A stretch of DNA of 15,597 nt from Halobacteriales archaeon QS_9_68_42 (GCA_003022905.1 PXSE01000040.1:1-15597); one strand, 5' to 3'. Numbered from the stretch's first letter, positions 1 to 6,997 are shown. Made by a program: numbers and translations. Notes: generated by a model from the letters alone, not told the origin.

Positions 1-559
1 CCTCTACGACGAACGCGGGCGGAAGCGCGACCACGCCCGCGATGCCGCCGTCAAGCACGCCGCGGAGTGGCTGCTGGCGCGGAACGTCGACACCGTCTAC
101 GTGGGCGATCTCACCGGCGTCCTCGATGCTCACTGGTCGACGAAGGTGAACGAGAAGACGCACACCTTCTGGTCGCATCAACAGCTGCTTGACCGAATCG
201 ACCTCACGTTCGGGGATGTCGGAATCAACGTTGTGGAGGTGAGCGAGGCCGACTCGAGCAGTTCGTGTCCGGCGTGCGAGAGCGAGACGGTGCGTCGACA
301 AGGCGATGAGTTCCGGTGTCGGGACTGTGAGTTGGAAGCGCACAGCGATGTCATGGGGGCGTGGAACGTACTGCAAGCCGAAGCAGGGCCGATGGCGCGG
401 CCCGCCGCCCTGCGTGCTGGACGCCGCAGGGACGCACCCCAATCAGGGACGTACTGGGAGTGGGACGGCCACGAGTGGAGACCCACCGGTTTCAGGGAAC
501 GCTCGCGGCCGATTGACCAAACCAGCGTCGGCGAATCCGCAAGTTCACAGCCGGGGTAA
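1..559 (+). CDS. tnpB: TnpB-family RNA-guided nuclease / IS200/IS605 OrfB, C-terminal part (5' end outside window)
   Basis: The open frame is read from base 2 and continues from outside the window, giving 185 visible residues up to a TAA stop. The fragment carries the TnpB C-terminal half: a segment reading VYVGDLTGVL at the usual RuvC-II position, the stretch HWSTKVNEKTHTFW, a four-cysteine zinc ribbon (CPAC, then CRDC 17 residues on), and HSDVMGAWNVL, which supplies the last RuvC aspartate. TnpB proteins are RNA-guided DNA nucleases associated with IS200/IS605 elements; their guide RNA comes from the right end of the element. No TnpA (Y1 transposase) is visible, so this is an IS1341-type, tnpB-only element as far as can be seen. 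The tail after the RuvC-III motif (about 85 residues, rich in R, P and W) overlaps the likely guide-RNA region. The usual RuvC-II glutamate position appears to be glycine. Family assignment is firm; nuclease activity is uncertain. Confidence 0.92.
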   Translation, partial: LYDERGRKRDHARDAAVKHAAEWLLARNVDTVYVGDLTGVLDAHWSTKVNEKTHTFWSHQQLLDRIDLTFGDVGINVVEVSEADSSSSCPACESETVRRQGDEFRCRDCELEAHSDVMGAWNVLQAEAGPMARPAALRAGRRRDAPQSGTYWEWDGHEWRPTGFRERSRPIDQTSVGESASSQPG

Positions 560-585
560 TCAGGCTGGCTGGATTGCCCACGGAG

Positions 586-619
586 GAATCCCACGACTTC
601 AGTCGTGGGAGGACGTCAA
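586..619 (+). mobile_element. Right end of the TnpB element (hairpin), likely 3' end of the omega RNA
   Basis: Directly after tnpB is GAATCCC followed by a perfect hairpin: TCCCACGACT (589-598) pairs with AGTCGTGGGA (601-610) around a tight TTCA apex. It is followed by GGACGTCA. Subterminal hairpins with this layout are the recognition ends of IS200/IS605 elements, and the transcript over this end forms the TnpB guide RNA scaffold. The likely transposon boundary is at or just after GTCA (615-618). That motif also supplies the TGA stop of the hydrolase gene on the other strand, so the element abuts the end of that gene. Confidence 0.75.
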
Positions 620-1563
620 AGCATCAGATACAGCGCGCCGTACCCCACGAGGGCGGCCGTCAGCGCGGCCAGCGCGGTCAGTGTTGCCCCGAGCGCCGTC
701 AGCGGCCGGCCGTCGGGGTCCGTCGTCAGGAGGCGCCGCCAGTTCCGGGGGTGGGTCCCGATGCCCGAGACCGCTCCGACGCCCAGTGCACCGAAGACGA
801 ACCGGTAGGGGGCGTCCAGCGAGGGCGGCGGCAACAGCAGCGCGGCCCCGGCGAACGCGAGACCGAGCGTCGCGTGCGGGCTGACGTAGTCGACCATCCG
901 GCGGTCGGTGGCGTGGAGGTAGACGACGGCCGCCGCCCACATCGTCGCAACCTCGAGTCCGAAGACCGCGAGCAGGTGCAACGTGGGGTCGGGATGGAGG
1001 ACGACCCGCTCGGCGACGAGCGTGTCGTCGAGCGGGTAGAGGAACGCCGGCGGCCCGCCGGTGAACAGGTCGCCGAACGGGTGCGAGAGCAGGCCGACCG
1101 CGGCGGCCGCGCCGACGTGGCGGGCCGCAATGGCCCGGTGGGCGCCGACGCTCCCGATGGCGAACACGGTCGCAACGAACGCCGCCAGGATGACGGCGGC
1201 CAGCAGGCCGTCGTCGGCACCCACTGCGACGATTCCGGCCGCGATAGCGGCTGCGAGCGCGCGGGCCGGCTTCGTCCCTGCGGCCCACAGGCCGGCCGCC
1301 GCGGCGGCCGCGCCGCCGACGAGAAGCGAGTGCGTCATCCCGCGGTGGATGACGTTCCCGGCCGCCCAGAAGCCGGCCTCGGCCTCGAGAATGCCGCTCG
1401 CGCCGATCAGTCCAACGGGCGCATACAGGATGTCGATGTCGGGTGCAAGGCCGAACGCGCCGGCCACGAGTCCCACAGTCAGCGCTCGCTCGGCGTCCCA
1501 CCCCCGAATCGAGGCGAGACCGGCGACGACGGCGAACGCGAGGAGGCCGTGCCCGATGAACAT
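616..1563 (-). CDS. Membrane-bound metal-dependent hydrolase (YdjM/DUF457-like)
   Basis: A 315-residue, Ala/Gly/Leu-rich membrane protein. Sequence features typical of the YdjM/DUF457 'LexA-binding, inner membrane-associated hydrolase' family are present: HGLLAF near the N terminus (His5), LAPDIDIL (39-46), HRGMTHSL (73-80), and LLSHPFGDLFTGGPPAFLYPL (the His161/Asp165 region). These His and Asp residues are the presumed metal ligands. Several hydrophobic stretches separate the motifs, consistent with a polytopic protein. No physiological substrate is established for the family; roles in lipid or membrane metabolism have been suggested. The ATG at 1563 is chosen because a TATA-like CACTTATCTC (about 1587-1596, minus strand) lies about 28 bases upstream, as for a leaderless transcript. 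The stop codon lies within the right end of the IS, so the last residues may be set by that insertion. Confidence 0.85.
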   Translation of the reverse strand: MFIGHGLLAFAVVAGLASIRGWDAERALTVGLVAGAFGLAPDIDILYAPVGLIGASGILEAEAGFWAAGNVIHRGMTHSLLVGGAAAAAAGLWAAGTKPARALAAAIAAGIVAVGADDGLLAAVILAAFVATVFAIGSVGAHRAIAARHVGAAAAVGLLSHPFGDLFTGGPPAFLYPLDDTLVAERVVLHPDPTLHLLAVFGLEVATMWAAAVVYLHATDRRMVDYVSPHATLGLAFAGAALLLPPPSLDAPYRFVFGALGVGAVSGIGTHPRNWRRLLTTDPDGRPLTALGATLTALAALTAALVGYGALYLML

Positions 1564-1646
1564 TCGTCCGGACTTCGCTCCCTGCGGAGATAAGTGGCCC
1601 GGACCCGTTTATCTGTACTGCCGACGAACCAGCTACCTGGAATCGC

Positions 1647-2483
1647 TCAGACCTCAGCGTTAACGTCGACCCGGTTGAACTGGCTTGCGGTAGTTGCTTC
1701 ATCGAGAATCTCTCCGCGGTGCCGGATACGAACGGCCAGTTCGCCGGGGCTGGTTTCTCGTTTGCGGGCTCCGGCAGAGACGAATTCGGCATCGTTTGGA
1801 ATCGGTACGTAGGACCGCTCGTACTCCTCGGGCGCTCCAAACTGGATCGTCCCTCTGGCCACCGATTCTGGGTCGCCGTCTACCCCGACGATACCGTCCC
1901 ATGATCCGTTACAGTCGACTTCGACGACCGTTCGAACGAGCCCGAACGGTAACAGGCACCCGTCGTCTTCAGCCACTGCGTGTTCAATCTCCGGGCAACC
2001 GATCGGTTGTGTTACTCCTGCCACAGCAAGCCGGAAATGAAACGGTTCGAAATGCGTGGCAACGAGCTGTTGCCAGCTCATCCTCGTCGTGCCGGCAATA
2101 CCGAGTTCGAGGGTGCCCTCAGTACCGGCCGGAACCTGCTGTTCGACCGCCCGAGAAACGATGTCACGTCCGTCCGCCGCCTCAACGAGCGCCGCCTCAA
2201 TCCGGAAGGTCGGTGAGGAGTCCGTCGGGTTACTAACCGTTCCTCTAACTCCAAACGTCAGCCCGTCGCCGGCCGTATCAACGAACGCTGTGGCCTCGAC
2301 GTTCAATTCAGAGACGACCTCAGCGGGCTGCAGCGTCGATGTCGGTTCCGATGTCGGCGTCTCCGTTACAGTCCTGTCGTCGTCGCTCATGCTGCCAACC
2401 TCTTGTCCGATTCCCGAACATCCCGCCATGACCGCGCTTCCGGGAACCGAAATCGCCGACGTCACGAATTCACGCCGCCTCAT
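1647..2483 (-). CDS. Predicted Tat-exported lipoprotein of unknown function
   Basis: 278 residues from the ATG at 2483. The N terminus reads MRRREFVTSA, a twin-arginine start, then a short hydrophobic region and the lipobox VMAGC with Cys22 as the lipidation site. A Ser/Thr/Pro/Asp-rich linker follows (about 30-55, including TPTSEPTSTL), as in many haloarchaeal surface lipoproteins. The rest (about 56-278) looks beta-rich and could be one or two Ig-like domains; I recognise no catalytic motif. The frame is open for 32 more codons upstream, but starting there would bury the signal peptide, so MRRREF is preferred. Base composition is lower in GC than the flanking operons (58% in a counted 60-base row). 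The gene probably encodes a haloarchaeal-specific cell-surface protein; its substrate or partner cannot be inferred. Confidence 0.8.
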   Translation of the reverse strand: MRRREFVTSAISVPGSAVMAGCSGIGQEVGSMSDDDRTVTETPTSEPTSTLQPAEVVSELNVEATAFVDTAGDGLTFGVRGTVSNPTDSSPTFRIEAALVEAADGRDIVSRAVEQQVPAGTEGTLELGIAGTTRMSWQQLVATHFEPFHFRLAVAGVTQPIGCPEIEHAVAEDDGCLLPFGLVRTVVEVDCNGSWDGIVGVDGDPESVARGTIQFGAPEEYERSYVPIPNDAEFVSAGARKRETSPGELAVRIRHRGEILDEATTASQFNRVDVNAEV

Positions 2484-2540
2484 AGTGGGTCTATACGGAC
2501 ACGGCACCGAACTCACAAAGCAATTTTGGGAGAAGCGCTC

Positions 2541-2738
2541 TGATACTGCTGGCTGTAACTGTCCCGTAGTAATTACCATAGGCTATTACCGGATCGACCG
2601 TACGCTGTCATGCGGTCGTGCCGGTAAACAGGTACAGCAATCAGTATCGAACCTCGGTTCCGTGAACCGACTTGCATCGGACAGCTGCTGTCGGATGCCC
2701 CGGATCGGGGTTGCACGGAATTACAGCCGGCAGTATCA
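2541..2738. mobile_element. Element E1: 198-bp segment bounded by inverted TGATACTG ends
   Basis: The left end reads TGATACTGCTGGCTGTAA; the right end is its inverse (TTACAGCCGGCAGTATCA) with one difference (CTGG versus CCGG). The ends match those of the two 110-bp elements at 9616 and 12730, but the interior is different and longer. Inside are several hairpins: CGACCG/CGGTCG nested in ACCGG/CCGGT (2588-2625); TCGGTTC-CGT-GAACCGA (2654-2670); a 12-bp near-perfect stem with a single central base (2674-2698); and CCCCG-GAT-CGGGG (2698-2710). No coding frame is convincing. It fills the divergent intergenic region between the lipoprotein and nop5. It may be a non-autonomous transposable element or a structured intergenic repeat. 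Confidence 0.6.
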
Positions 2739-2786
2739 GTTATGCCGACCGGGATACCTATGTGAGTTCCCGGGAAACGGGGCGGC

Positions 2787-3626
2787 ATGAGCGACGAGGA
2801 CCCCTCGGACAGTGGCTGGTTCGAGGGAACCGATCGTGAGGATGCCGAGGCCGTAGCAACGGCCATCCGGGGAGAGAGCGCTGATGCTCCGTTCGATTGG
2901 CCAACACGGGCAGTTGAAACCGGCTTCGCGGACGACGAGAACGACTACTACAGTCTTCTCCACGGCGCTACGATGCGCGTGACCCGGGAAGCCATCCGGG
3001 AGCGAGAACAGTCGGACGACCAACAGCTTAAGCGTACCATCCGGGCGATGGACGACTGCCAGCGGGTGGCCAACGAGCTGGCCGAGCGAGTCTCCGAGTG
3101 GGCCAAGAGTAAACGCGAGGACGCGGGCGCCGGCGTCGAGTATACCCGGCAGTTGGCCGACGAAGACGACGCTGACGAGTCGCTCGTCTCGCTGGCCTGC
3201 CGCGTTCGGGACCTCGACGACGAGGCGGCCGACCTCCGTCGACACGTCGAGCGGACGGCCCCCGAGGTGGCGCCGAACCTTTCGGCGCTGGCAGGACCGG
3301 TGCTTGCAGCGCGACTCGTCGCCCTCGCGGGCGGGCTAGAGGAACTGGCCCGTAGTCCCGCCGGGACGGTGCAGGTGCTCGGCGCCGAGGAGGCGCTGTT
3401 CGCACACCTGCGCGGGCACGCCCCGTCGCCGAAACACGGTGTCATCTACGCCCACGAGGCGGTCCAGGGCACCCACCCGGAGCACCGCGGGTCGGCGGCC
3501 CGGGCGCTGGCCGGCAAACTGACCATCGCCGCCCGCGTCGATCACTACTCCGGCGAGCGGAAGCCGGAGCTGGACGCCCAACTGGCCGAGCGCATCGACC
3601 GCATCCAGGAGCGTGAGGTCGAATGA
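2787..3626 (+). CDS. nop5: Nop5 (Nop56/58 family) core protein of box C/D sRNP
   Basis: 279 residues. The C-terminal Nop domain (about 165-257) is clear: ALAGPVLAARLVALAGGLEEL, then SPAGTVQVLGAEEALFAHL, PKHGVIYAHEAV, and RGSAARALAGKLTIAARVD. The central part (about 65-160) is highly charged and likely forms the dimerising coiled coil. Nop5 bridges the L7Ae-bound box C/D guide RNA and fibrillarin in the complex that 2'-O-methylates rRNA and tRNA. The protein is short for archaeal Nop5: the N-terminal fibrillarin-binding domain is reduced to roughly 60 acidic residues and the Lys-rich tail is missing, in line with haloarchaeal acidification. Its stop overlaps the start of the fibrillarin gene by four bases (ATGA), so the two are translated as a coupled operon. 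Confidence 0.93.
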   Translation: MSDEDPSDSGWFEGTDREDAEAVATAIRGESADAPFDWPTRAVETGFADDENDYYSLLHGATMRVTREAIREREQSDDQQLKRTIRAMDDCQRVANELAERVSEWAKSKREDAGAGVEYTRQLADEDDADESLVSLACRVRDLDDEAADLRRHVERTAPEVAPNLSALAGPVLAARLVALAGGLEELARSPAGTVQVLGAEEALFAHLRGHAPSPKHGVIYAHEAVQGTHPEHRGSAARALAGKLTIAARVDHYSGERKPELDAQLAERIDRIQEREVE

Positions 3627-4249
3627 GCCTGCCCGACGGCGTCCAGCGGCGGACCGTCGACGACTCGGAGGGGCTGGCGACCCGCGGCGAGCCGGTGTAC
3701 GGCGAACCGACGGACGGCGAGTGGCGCCGGTGGGACCCCCGTCGGTCGAAGCTCGGCGCGATGCTCGAAACGGGAATGGAGACAGGCCTTGCGGGCGGCG
3801 AGACGGTGCTGTATCTCGGCGCCGCCGCGGGGACGACGGTCAGCCACGTCGCCGACTTCGCCGGCCCGACCTACGCCGTGGAGTTCGCCGCCCGGCCGAC
3901 CCGGGATCTGTTGTCGGCCGCCGAGCCGCGCGGGAACCTCTTTCCGCTCCTGAAGGACGCCCGCAAGCCGGAGACGTACGCCCATGTCGTCGAGCCGGTC
4001 GATGCAATCGTCCAGGACGTCGCCACCCGCGGGCAGGCGGCCGTCGCGCTGGCCAACCGGAGGTTCCTCCGCGAGGACGGCCGCCTCCTCCTGTCGGTGA
4101 AGACCCGAAGCGAGGACGTCACCGGCGACCCCGAGACGGTGTTCGAGGCGGTGCTCGATGAACTCGAAGCGGGGTACGACGTTCTTGAGACGCGGTCGCT
4201 AGAGCCGTTCCACGACGATCATTTCGCCGTCGTCGCCACGCCGGGGTAG
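3623..4249 (+). CDS. flpA: Fibrillarin-like rRNA/tRNA 2'-O-methyltransferase
   Basis: 208 residues. SAM-binding motif I is [17 protein letters not shown] (62-78), followed by an acidic strand end in [14 protein letters not shown] (84-97). [14 protein letters not shown] (109-122), VDAIVQDV (126-133), SVKTRS (158-163) and FHDDHFAVV (196-204) place the fibrillarin catalytic set: Lys111, Asp132, Lys160 and His200 fit the K-D-K-H tetrad. It transfers a methyl group from SAM to ribose 2'-OH at sites chosen by box C/D guide RNAs, together with Nop5 and L7Ae. The ATG overlaps the nop5 stop, and no separate promoter is seen, so the pair forms one transcript. Confidence 0.96.
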   Translation: MSLPDGVQRRTVDDSEGLATRGEPVYGEPTDGEWRRWDPRRSKLGAMLETGMETGLAGGETVLYLGAAAGTTVSHVADFAGPTYAVEFAARPTRDLLSAAEPRGNLFPLLKDARKPETYAHVVEPVDAIVQDVATRGQAAVALANRRFLREDGRLLLSVKTRSEDVTGDPETVFEAVLDELEAGYDVLETRSLEPFHDDHFAVVATPG

Positions 4250-4283
4250 GGGTCCTGCGATCCGGCCGCAACGGGACGTGTGG

Positions 4284-4290
4284 TATTTAC
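4284..4290 (+). promoter_or_regulatory. TATA-like box for the glutamate-cysteine ligase gene
   Basis: TATTTAC is centred 28 bases before the ATG at 4315 and downstream of the fibrillarin stop. The spacing fits an archaeal promoter giving a leaderless mRNA, so the ligase is probably transcribed separately from the nop5-fibrillarin operon. Confidence 0.5.
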
Positions 4291-4314
4291 CGGCCGACGG
4301 CCAAAATACGGGTG

Positions 4315-5394
4315 ATGGAGCTGGGGTCCCGCGACGCGTTCGACCGGATGGGCACGCTCGGAATCGAGGAGGAGTTCTACGTCGTCGACGAGGCCGGGCG
4401 CCCGACGGCCGGCACCGACGAGCTGGCCTACGAGTCTGACCCGCCGGCAGTGCTGGAGGGCCGGCTCGACCACGAGCTTTTCAAGTGTGTCATCGAGACT
4501 CAGACCCCGACCGTGGAATCGCTGTCGGCCGGGCGGGAGGCGCTCTCGGAGGTCCGGACGGCACTCGTCGAGCACGCCCGCGAATGGGGGTTCGACATCG
4601 CTGCCGCGGGGCTGCACCCGGCCGCGCGGTGGCGCAGTCTTGAGCACGCCGAAAAGCCGCGCTACCGGTCGCAGCTGGAGCGCATCCAGTACCCCCAGCA
4701 CCGCAACACGACGGCCGGCCTGCACGTCCACGTGGGGGTCGACGACGCCGACAAGGCGATGTGGGTTGCGAACGAACTACGGTGGTACATGCCGGTGATG
4801 CTGGCGCTGTCGGCGAACTCGCCGTTTTGGAACGGGTACGACACGGGGTTGGCCTCCGCGCGGGCCAGAATATTCGAGGGCCTGCCGAACACCGGAATGC
4901 CAACCGAATTCGAGGACTTCGAGACGTTCCGGCGCTTCGAGCGAACGATGGTCGAGACGGGGTCAATAAACGACCGCGGGGAGCTGTGGTACGACGTCCG
5001 GCCCCACTCCGAACACGGGACCGTCGAGGTACGCACTCCGGACGGGCAAGTCGACCCCGACCGGGTGTCCGCCTTCGTCGAGTATACGGCGGCGCTCGTC
5101 GAGGACCTGGCGGCCCGCTACGAGGACGGCGAGACGGGACGGAACCACCGGCGGGAGCCGCTGGACGAGAACAAGTGGCGGGCGCTCAGGTACGGCCACG
5201 ACGCGGAGCTACTGACGCCGGAGTGGGACGGGACGGTCGGACTGGGCGAACTCGTCGACCGCGAGTGCGAGCGGCTCGGCGTCTCCGGGCTCCGAGCGCT
5301 CTACGAGGCCGAGAGCGGCGCCGAACGGCAACGCCGCCTGCTCGACGAGGAGGGGCTAGACGCCGTCTGCGCCGCGCTTCTCCTCGGACCGTGA
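4315..5394 (+). CDS. gshA: Glutamate-cysteine ligase (gamma-glutamylcysteine synthetase), GCS2/YbdK type
   Basis: 359 residues from ATG 4315; a GTG one codon earlier (4312) is an equally open alternative. Family signatures are present: [11 protein letters not shown] (15-25, ATP/Mg-binding acidic patch), [12 protein letters not shown] (54-65), [12 protein letters not shown] (131-142), [10 protein letters not shown] (163-172), and [18 protein letters not shown] (226-243). The enzyme joins glutamate and cysteine through the gamma-carboxyl, using ATP. In haloarchaea gamma-glutamylcysteine is the main low-molecular-weight thiol rather than glutathione, so this is the whole pathway; a separate bis-gamma-glutamylcystine reductase would be needed elsewhere. 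Related carboxylate-amine ligases of unknown substrate share the fold, so substrate rests on family knowledge. Confidence 0.9.
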   Translation: MELGSRDAFDRMGTLGIEEEFYVVDEAGRPTAGTDELAYESDPPAVLEGRLDHELFKCVIETQTPTVESLSAGREALSEVRTALVEHAREWGFDIAAAGLHPAARWRSLEHAEKPRYRSQLERIQYPQHRNTTAGLHVHVGVDDADKAMWVANELRWYMPVMLALSANSPFWNGYDTGLASARARIFEGLPNTGMPTEFEDFETFRRFERTMVETGSINDRGELWYDVRPHSEHGTVEVRTPDGQVDPDRVSAFVEYTAALVEDLAARYEDGETGRNHRREPLDENKWRALRYGHDAELLTPEWDGTVGLGELVDRECERLGVSGLRALYEAESGAERQRRLLDEEGLDAVCAALLLGP

Positions 5395-5444
5395 CTGTCG
5401 TGGGTTTTCATCTGCCGGTATTGCACGTGTCCGGCTGAGTACAT

Positions 5445-5666
5445 ATGTCTACCGACGAGACACCGAGCGACGGGGCAGGTGCCCCCGTCGACGCGGAGGA
5501 AGGGAGCGTACGGGACAAACTGGGACAGGAGGCCGAAAAGGCGGCCGGGCAGTTCGACGACAGTATAGTCGACCTGCTGTCGTGGGTGCTGGACACCGAG
5601 ACCCGGGCCCGGATCTACGTCTATCTTGATTCAGCGAGAGAATCCCGCCGTTCACGGCGGGCGTGA
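5445..5666 (+). pseudogene. Truncated winged-helix regulator (N-terminal stump)
   Basis: A 73-codon frame beginning MSTDETPSDG. Residues about 20-61 (RDKLGQEAEKAAGQFDDSIV and LLSWVLDTETRARIYVYL) resemble the N terminus of a haloarchaeal winged helix-turn-helix regulator family. In those proteins this segment is followed by the recognition helix and wing (from memory of the family; not searched). Here the resemblance stops at IYVYL; the next 12 codons (DSARESRRSRRA) come from an IS-end-like hairpin and its flank. No C-terminal half is found in the next 500 bases on either strand. The DNA-binding part is therefore missing, and any product would be at most the N-terminal dimerising segment. It lies 50 bases after the ligase gene in the same direction. 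Confidence 0.6.
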
Positions 5667-5674
5667 ATCGCGTC
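5641..5674 (+). mobile_element. IS200/IS605-type end hairpin left in the regulator gene
   Basis: AATCCC runs into the perfect stem CCCGCCG (5644-5650) / CGGCGGG (5655-5661) with loop TTCA, then CGTGAATCGCGTCA. The layout (GAATCCC, TTCA-loop hairpin, terminal GTCA) parallels the right end of the TnpB element at 586-618. TTGAT occurs just upstream (5626-5630). No transposase lies beside it, so this is a solo end or deletion scar, and it coincides with the break in the regulator gene. Confidence 0.55.
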
Positions 5675-5675
5675 A

Positions 5676-5692
5676 GCGCCGGGGCTTTTTTT
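5676..5692 (+). terminator. GC-rich stretch followed by seven T residues
   Basis: GCGCCGGGGC is followed by a run of seven T (5686-5692). Archaeal transcription commonly stops at T runs. This one would end transcripts from the ligase and the truncated regulator before the hairpin-rich region. Confidence 0.45.
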
Positions 5693-5730
5693 ATTCGGCC
5701 GCCACGTCTGCACACCCAACCGAGGTCGTT

Positions 5731-6115
5731 CGAAAATCTCCGATTTTCGTGATGTCGTCAGAATGCGGAGCGTTCTGACTGCAAGCGGGAAATCTTCGAT
5801 TTCCCGCAATGACGAGAGACTTCGTCTCTCGAACCACGGCACGACCGCCCCCATGCCGGGACAATCGGACAATCTCGGGATTCCGTCGCCGGCCCGAGGC
5901 AGGTATCCCCTGCTGTCGGCGGTCGGCGGATACCGCCAACCCAGCCGCCTGCTGTGCGGGGCGGTGGGAAGCCCCGCCGTCGTCGGGCGACGCCCGACTG
6001 CCTGAGGGAGCTTCGCTCCCTCTCCGTTCACCGCGGGGAGGATGTCACCTGCGAACCGTGCGGGCGCTGTATTCCCCTCCCTGCTCCGCTTCCTCCAGTC
6101 GCTCCGTGGAGGAAG
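5731..6115. repeat. Gene-free hairpin cluster (at least nine perfect or near-perfect hairpins)
   Basis: There is no credible gene between 5667 and 6170. The segment carries successive hairpins. Those with 3-nt loops are CGAAAATC/GATTTTCG (5731-5749, loop TCC), GCGGGAAATC/GATTTCCCGC (5785-5807, loop TTC), CGAGAGAC/GTCTCTCG (5813-5831, loop TTC), GTCGGGC/GCCCGAC (5982-5998, loop GAC), and GAGGGAGC/GCTCCCTC (6004-6022, loop TTC). Those with longer loops are GTCAGAA/TTCTGAC (5757-5779), GGTATCC/GGATACC (5902-5934), GCGGGGC/GCCCCGC (5956-5977) and CTTCCTCCA/TGGAGGAAG (6089-6115). The stems are unrelated in sequence but similar in geometry. The cluster could be a decayed non-autonomous IS derivative of the palindrome-associated type described in Haloquadratum, or a structured RNA. 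Confidence 0.7.
6026..6047 (+). mobile_element. Remnant of a TnpB-type right end
   Basis: GTTCACCGCGGGGAGGATGTCA matches the distal half of an IS right end: the TTCA loop, the 3' stem arm and the terminal GGGAGGATGTCA. Compare GGGAGGACGTCA at 607-618 of the intact end. The 5' stem arm is not complementary, so the hairpin is broken. With the solo end at 5641 it suggests that at least two insertion events shaped this gap. Confidence 0.5.
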
Positions 6116-6170
6116 GGGGATTGGCACCCTCACCGCAGAAGCTAAACCACGGCCGTGCCTTTCGGCCCGC

Positions 6171-6662
6171 ATGGATGTCGTACTGGGCGGGACGTTCGAC
6201 CCGGTGCACGATGGCCATCGGGCGCTGTTCGAGCGGGCCCTCGAGCTGGGCGACCTGACGGTCGGGCTGACCAGCGACGAACTCGCGCCCAGGACCCGCA
6301 ACGAGGACCGCTACGTCCGCCCCTTCGAGGAGCGACGGGCCGACCTCGAGGCGGAACTGTCGTCGATGGCCGAGGCGTTCGGCCGCGAGTTCGAGATTCG
6401 GAAACTCGAGGAGCCGACGGGCGTGGCCGACGAACCGGGGTTCGACGTGCTCATCGCCTCGCCCGAGACCGCAGACGGGGCGGAACGGGTCAACGAGAAG
6501 CGGAAGACTAAGCGGCTCGAGCCCCTCGAGATAGAGGTCGTCGACCACGTATACGCCGAGGACGGGGACGTCATCTCCTCGACGCGGATCGTCGCCGGCG
6601 AAATCGACGAGCACGGTAACCTGACGCCGGAGCGGGACGGCCGCCCCGCGAGCCGGACCTGA
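6171..6662 (+). CDS. coaD: Phosphopantetheine adenylyltransferase, archaeal type
   Basis: 163 residues. The nucleotidyltransferase signature is VLGGTFDPVHDGHRALF (4-20), with the HxGH pair at His13-His16. LTVGLTSDELAPR (29-41) and the late motif DVISSTRIVAGEI (133-145, the ISSTRI equivalent) complete the fold. It catalyses the fourth step of coenzyme A synthesis, 4'-phosphopantetheine + ATP to dephospho-CoA + PPi, in the cytoplasm. An earlier in-frame ATG at 6042 lies in the IS-remnant region and would add about 43 unrelated residues. The ATG at 6171 begins exactly at the conserved strand, with a TATA-like GCTAAACC about 28 bases upstream, so it is preferred. Confidence 0.93.
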   Translation: MDVVLGGTFDPVHDGHRALFERALELGDLTVGLTSDELAPRTRNEDRYVRPFEERRADLEAELSSMAEAFGREFEIRKLEEPTGVADEPGFDVLIASPETADGAERVNEKRKTKRLEPLEIEVVDHVYAEDGDVISSTRIVAGEIDEHGNLTPERDGRPASRT

Positions 6663-6674
6663 CCGGCGAGTTCG

Positions 6675-6983
6675 TCACCACGACGGCGGTTCCAGTCCCG
6701 CCTCCTCGACGAGGTCCTTCCAGCGCTTCTGGACGGTCAGGCGGGCGACCCCGACGGCGTCGGCCACCTCCGACTGCGAGCGGCGCTCGCCCGCGATGAG
6801 CGCGCCGGCGTAGACGCTCGCGGCGACGGTCGCCCGCTTCGAGCGGCGCTCCTCGGGCACCGTCGACAGGAAGAGGTCGACGGCGCGAGACCTGGCGTCG
6901 CCGCCGAGGTCCAGTCGCTCGGCCGCGTCGTCGATGGCGGCCAGCCACTCCTCGTTTTCGACCTGCTCTGTGGCGCGGTACAC
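6675..6983 (-). CDS. Stand-alone TFB-like (TFIIB) cyclin-repeat protein
   Basis: 102 residues from a GTG start at 6983. The first part (about 10-45) is helical and acidic. The second (about 48-95: KRATVAASVYAGALIAGE, then SQSEVADAVGVARLTVQKRW) reads like the second cyclin repeat of archaeal TFB, ending in the helix-turn-helix that contacts the BRE. The N-terminal zinc ribbon and B-finger that recruit RNA polymerase are absent, as is one cyclin repeat. A full-length TFB has about 300 residues, so this cannot act as a complete initiation factor. It may be a DNA-binding regulator or a TFB competitor. Its 3' end converges on coaD, 12 bases apart. The promoter holds a TATA-like CGTTTATG (minus strand, 7007-7014) and a palindrome next to the start codon. 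Confidence 0.75.
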   Translation of the reverse strand: MYRATEQVENEEWLAAIDDAAERLDLGGDARSRAVDLFLSTVPEERRSKRATVAASVYAGALIAGERRSQSEVADAVGVARLTVQKRWKDLVEEAGLEPPSW

Positions 6984-6984
6984 A

Positions 6985-6997
6985 CCCGATTATCGGG
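6985..6997. promoter_or_regulatory. Palindrome between TATA box and start of the TFB-like gene
   Basis: CCCGAT-T-ATCGGG, a perfect 6-bp inverted repeat, sits one base upstream of the GTG start and about 10 bases downstream of the TATA-like box, that is, over the expected transcription start. That position suits an operator, possibly autoregulatory, but only symmetry supports this. Confidence 0.35.

Noticed and set aside
574..1593. Long + strand open frame opposite the membrane hydrolase
   Set aside because: Arg/Gly/Pro-rich, no recognisable motif, antisense to a gene with clear family motifs; a by-product of high GC and third-position bias.
5749..5779. Possible box C/D sRNA (GTGATGT followed by CTGA)
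   Set aside because: The C-like box deviates from RUGAUGA, the gap to CTGA is too short for guide plus C'/D' boxes, and the CTGA is part of a hairpin arm.
5956..5998. Integron-like attC sites in the hairpin cluster
   Set aside because: No paired core sites, no bulged bases and no cassette genes; stems are short with 3- or 8-nt loops.
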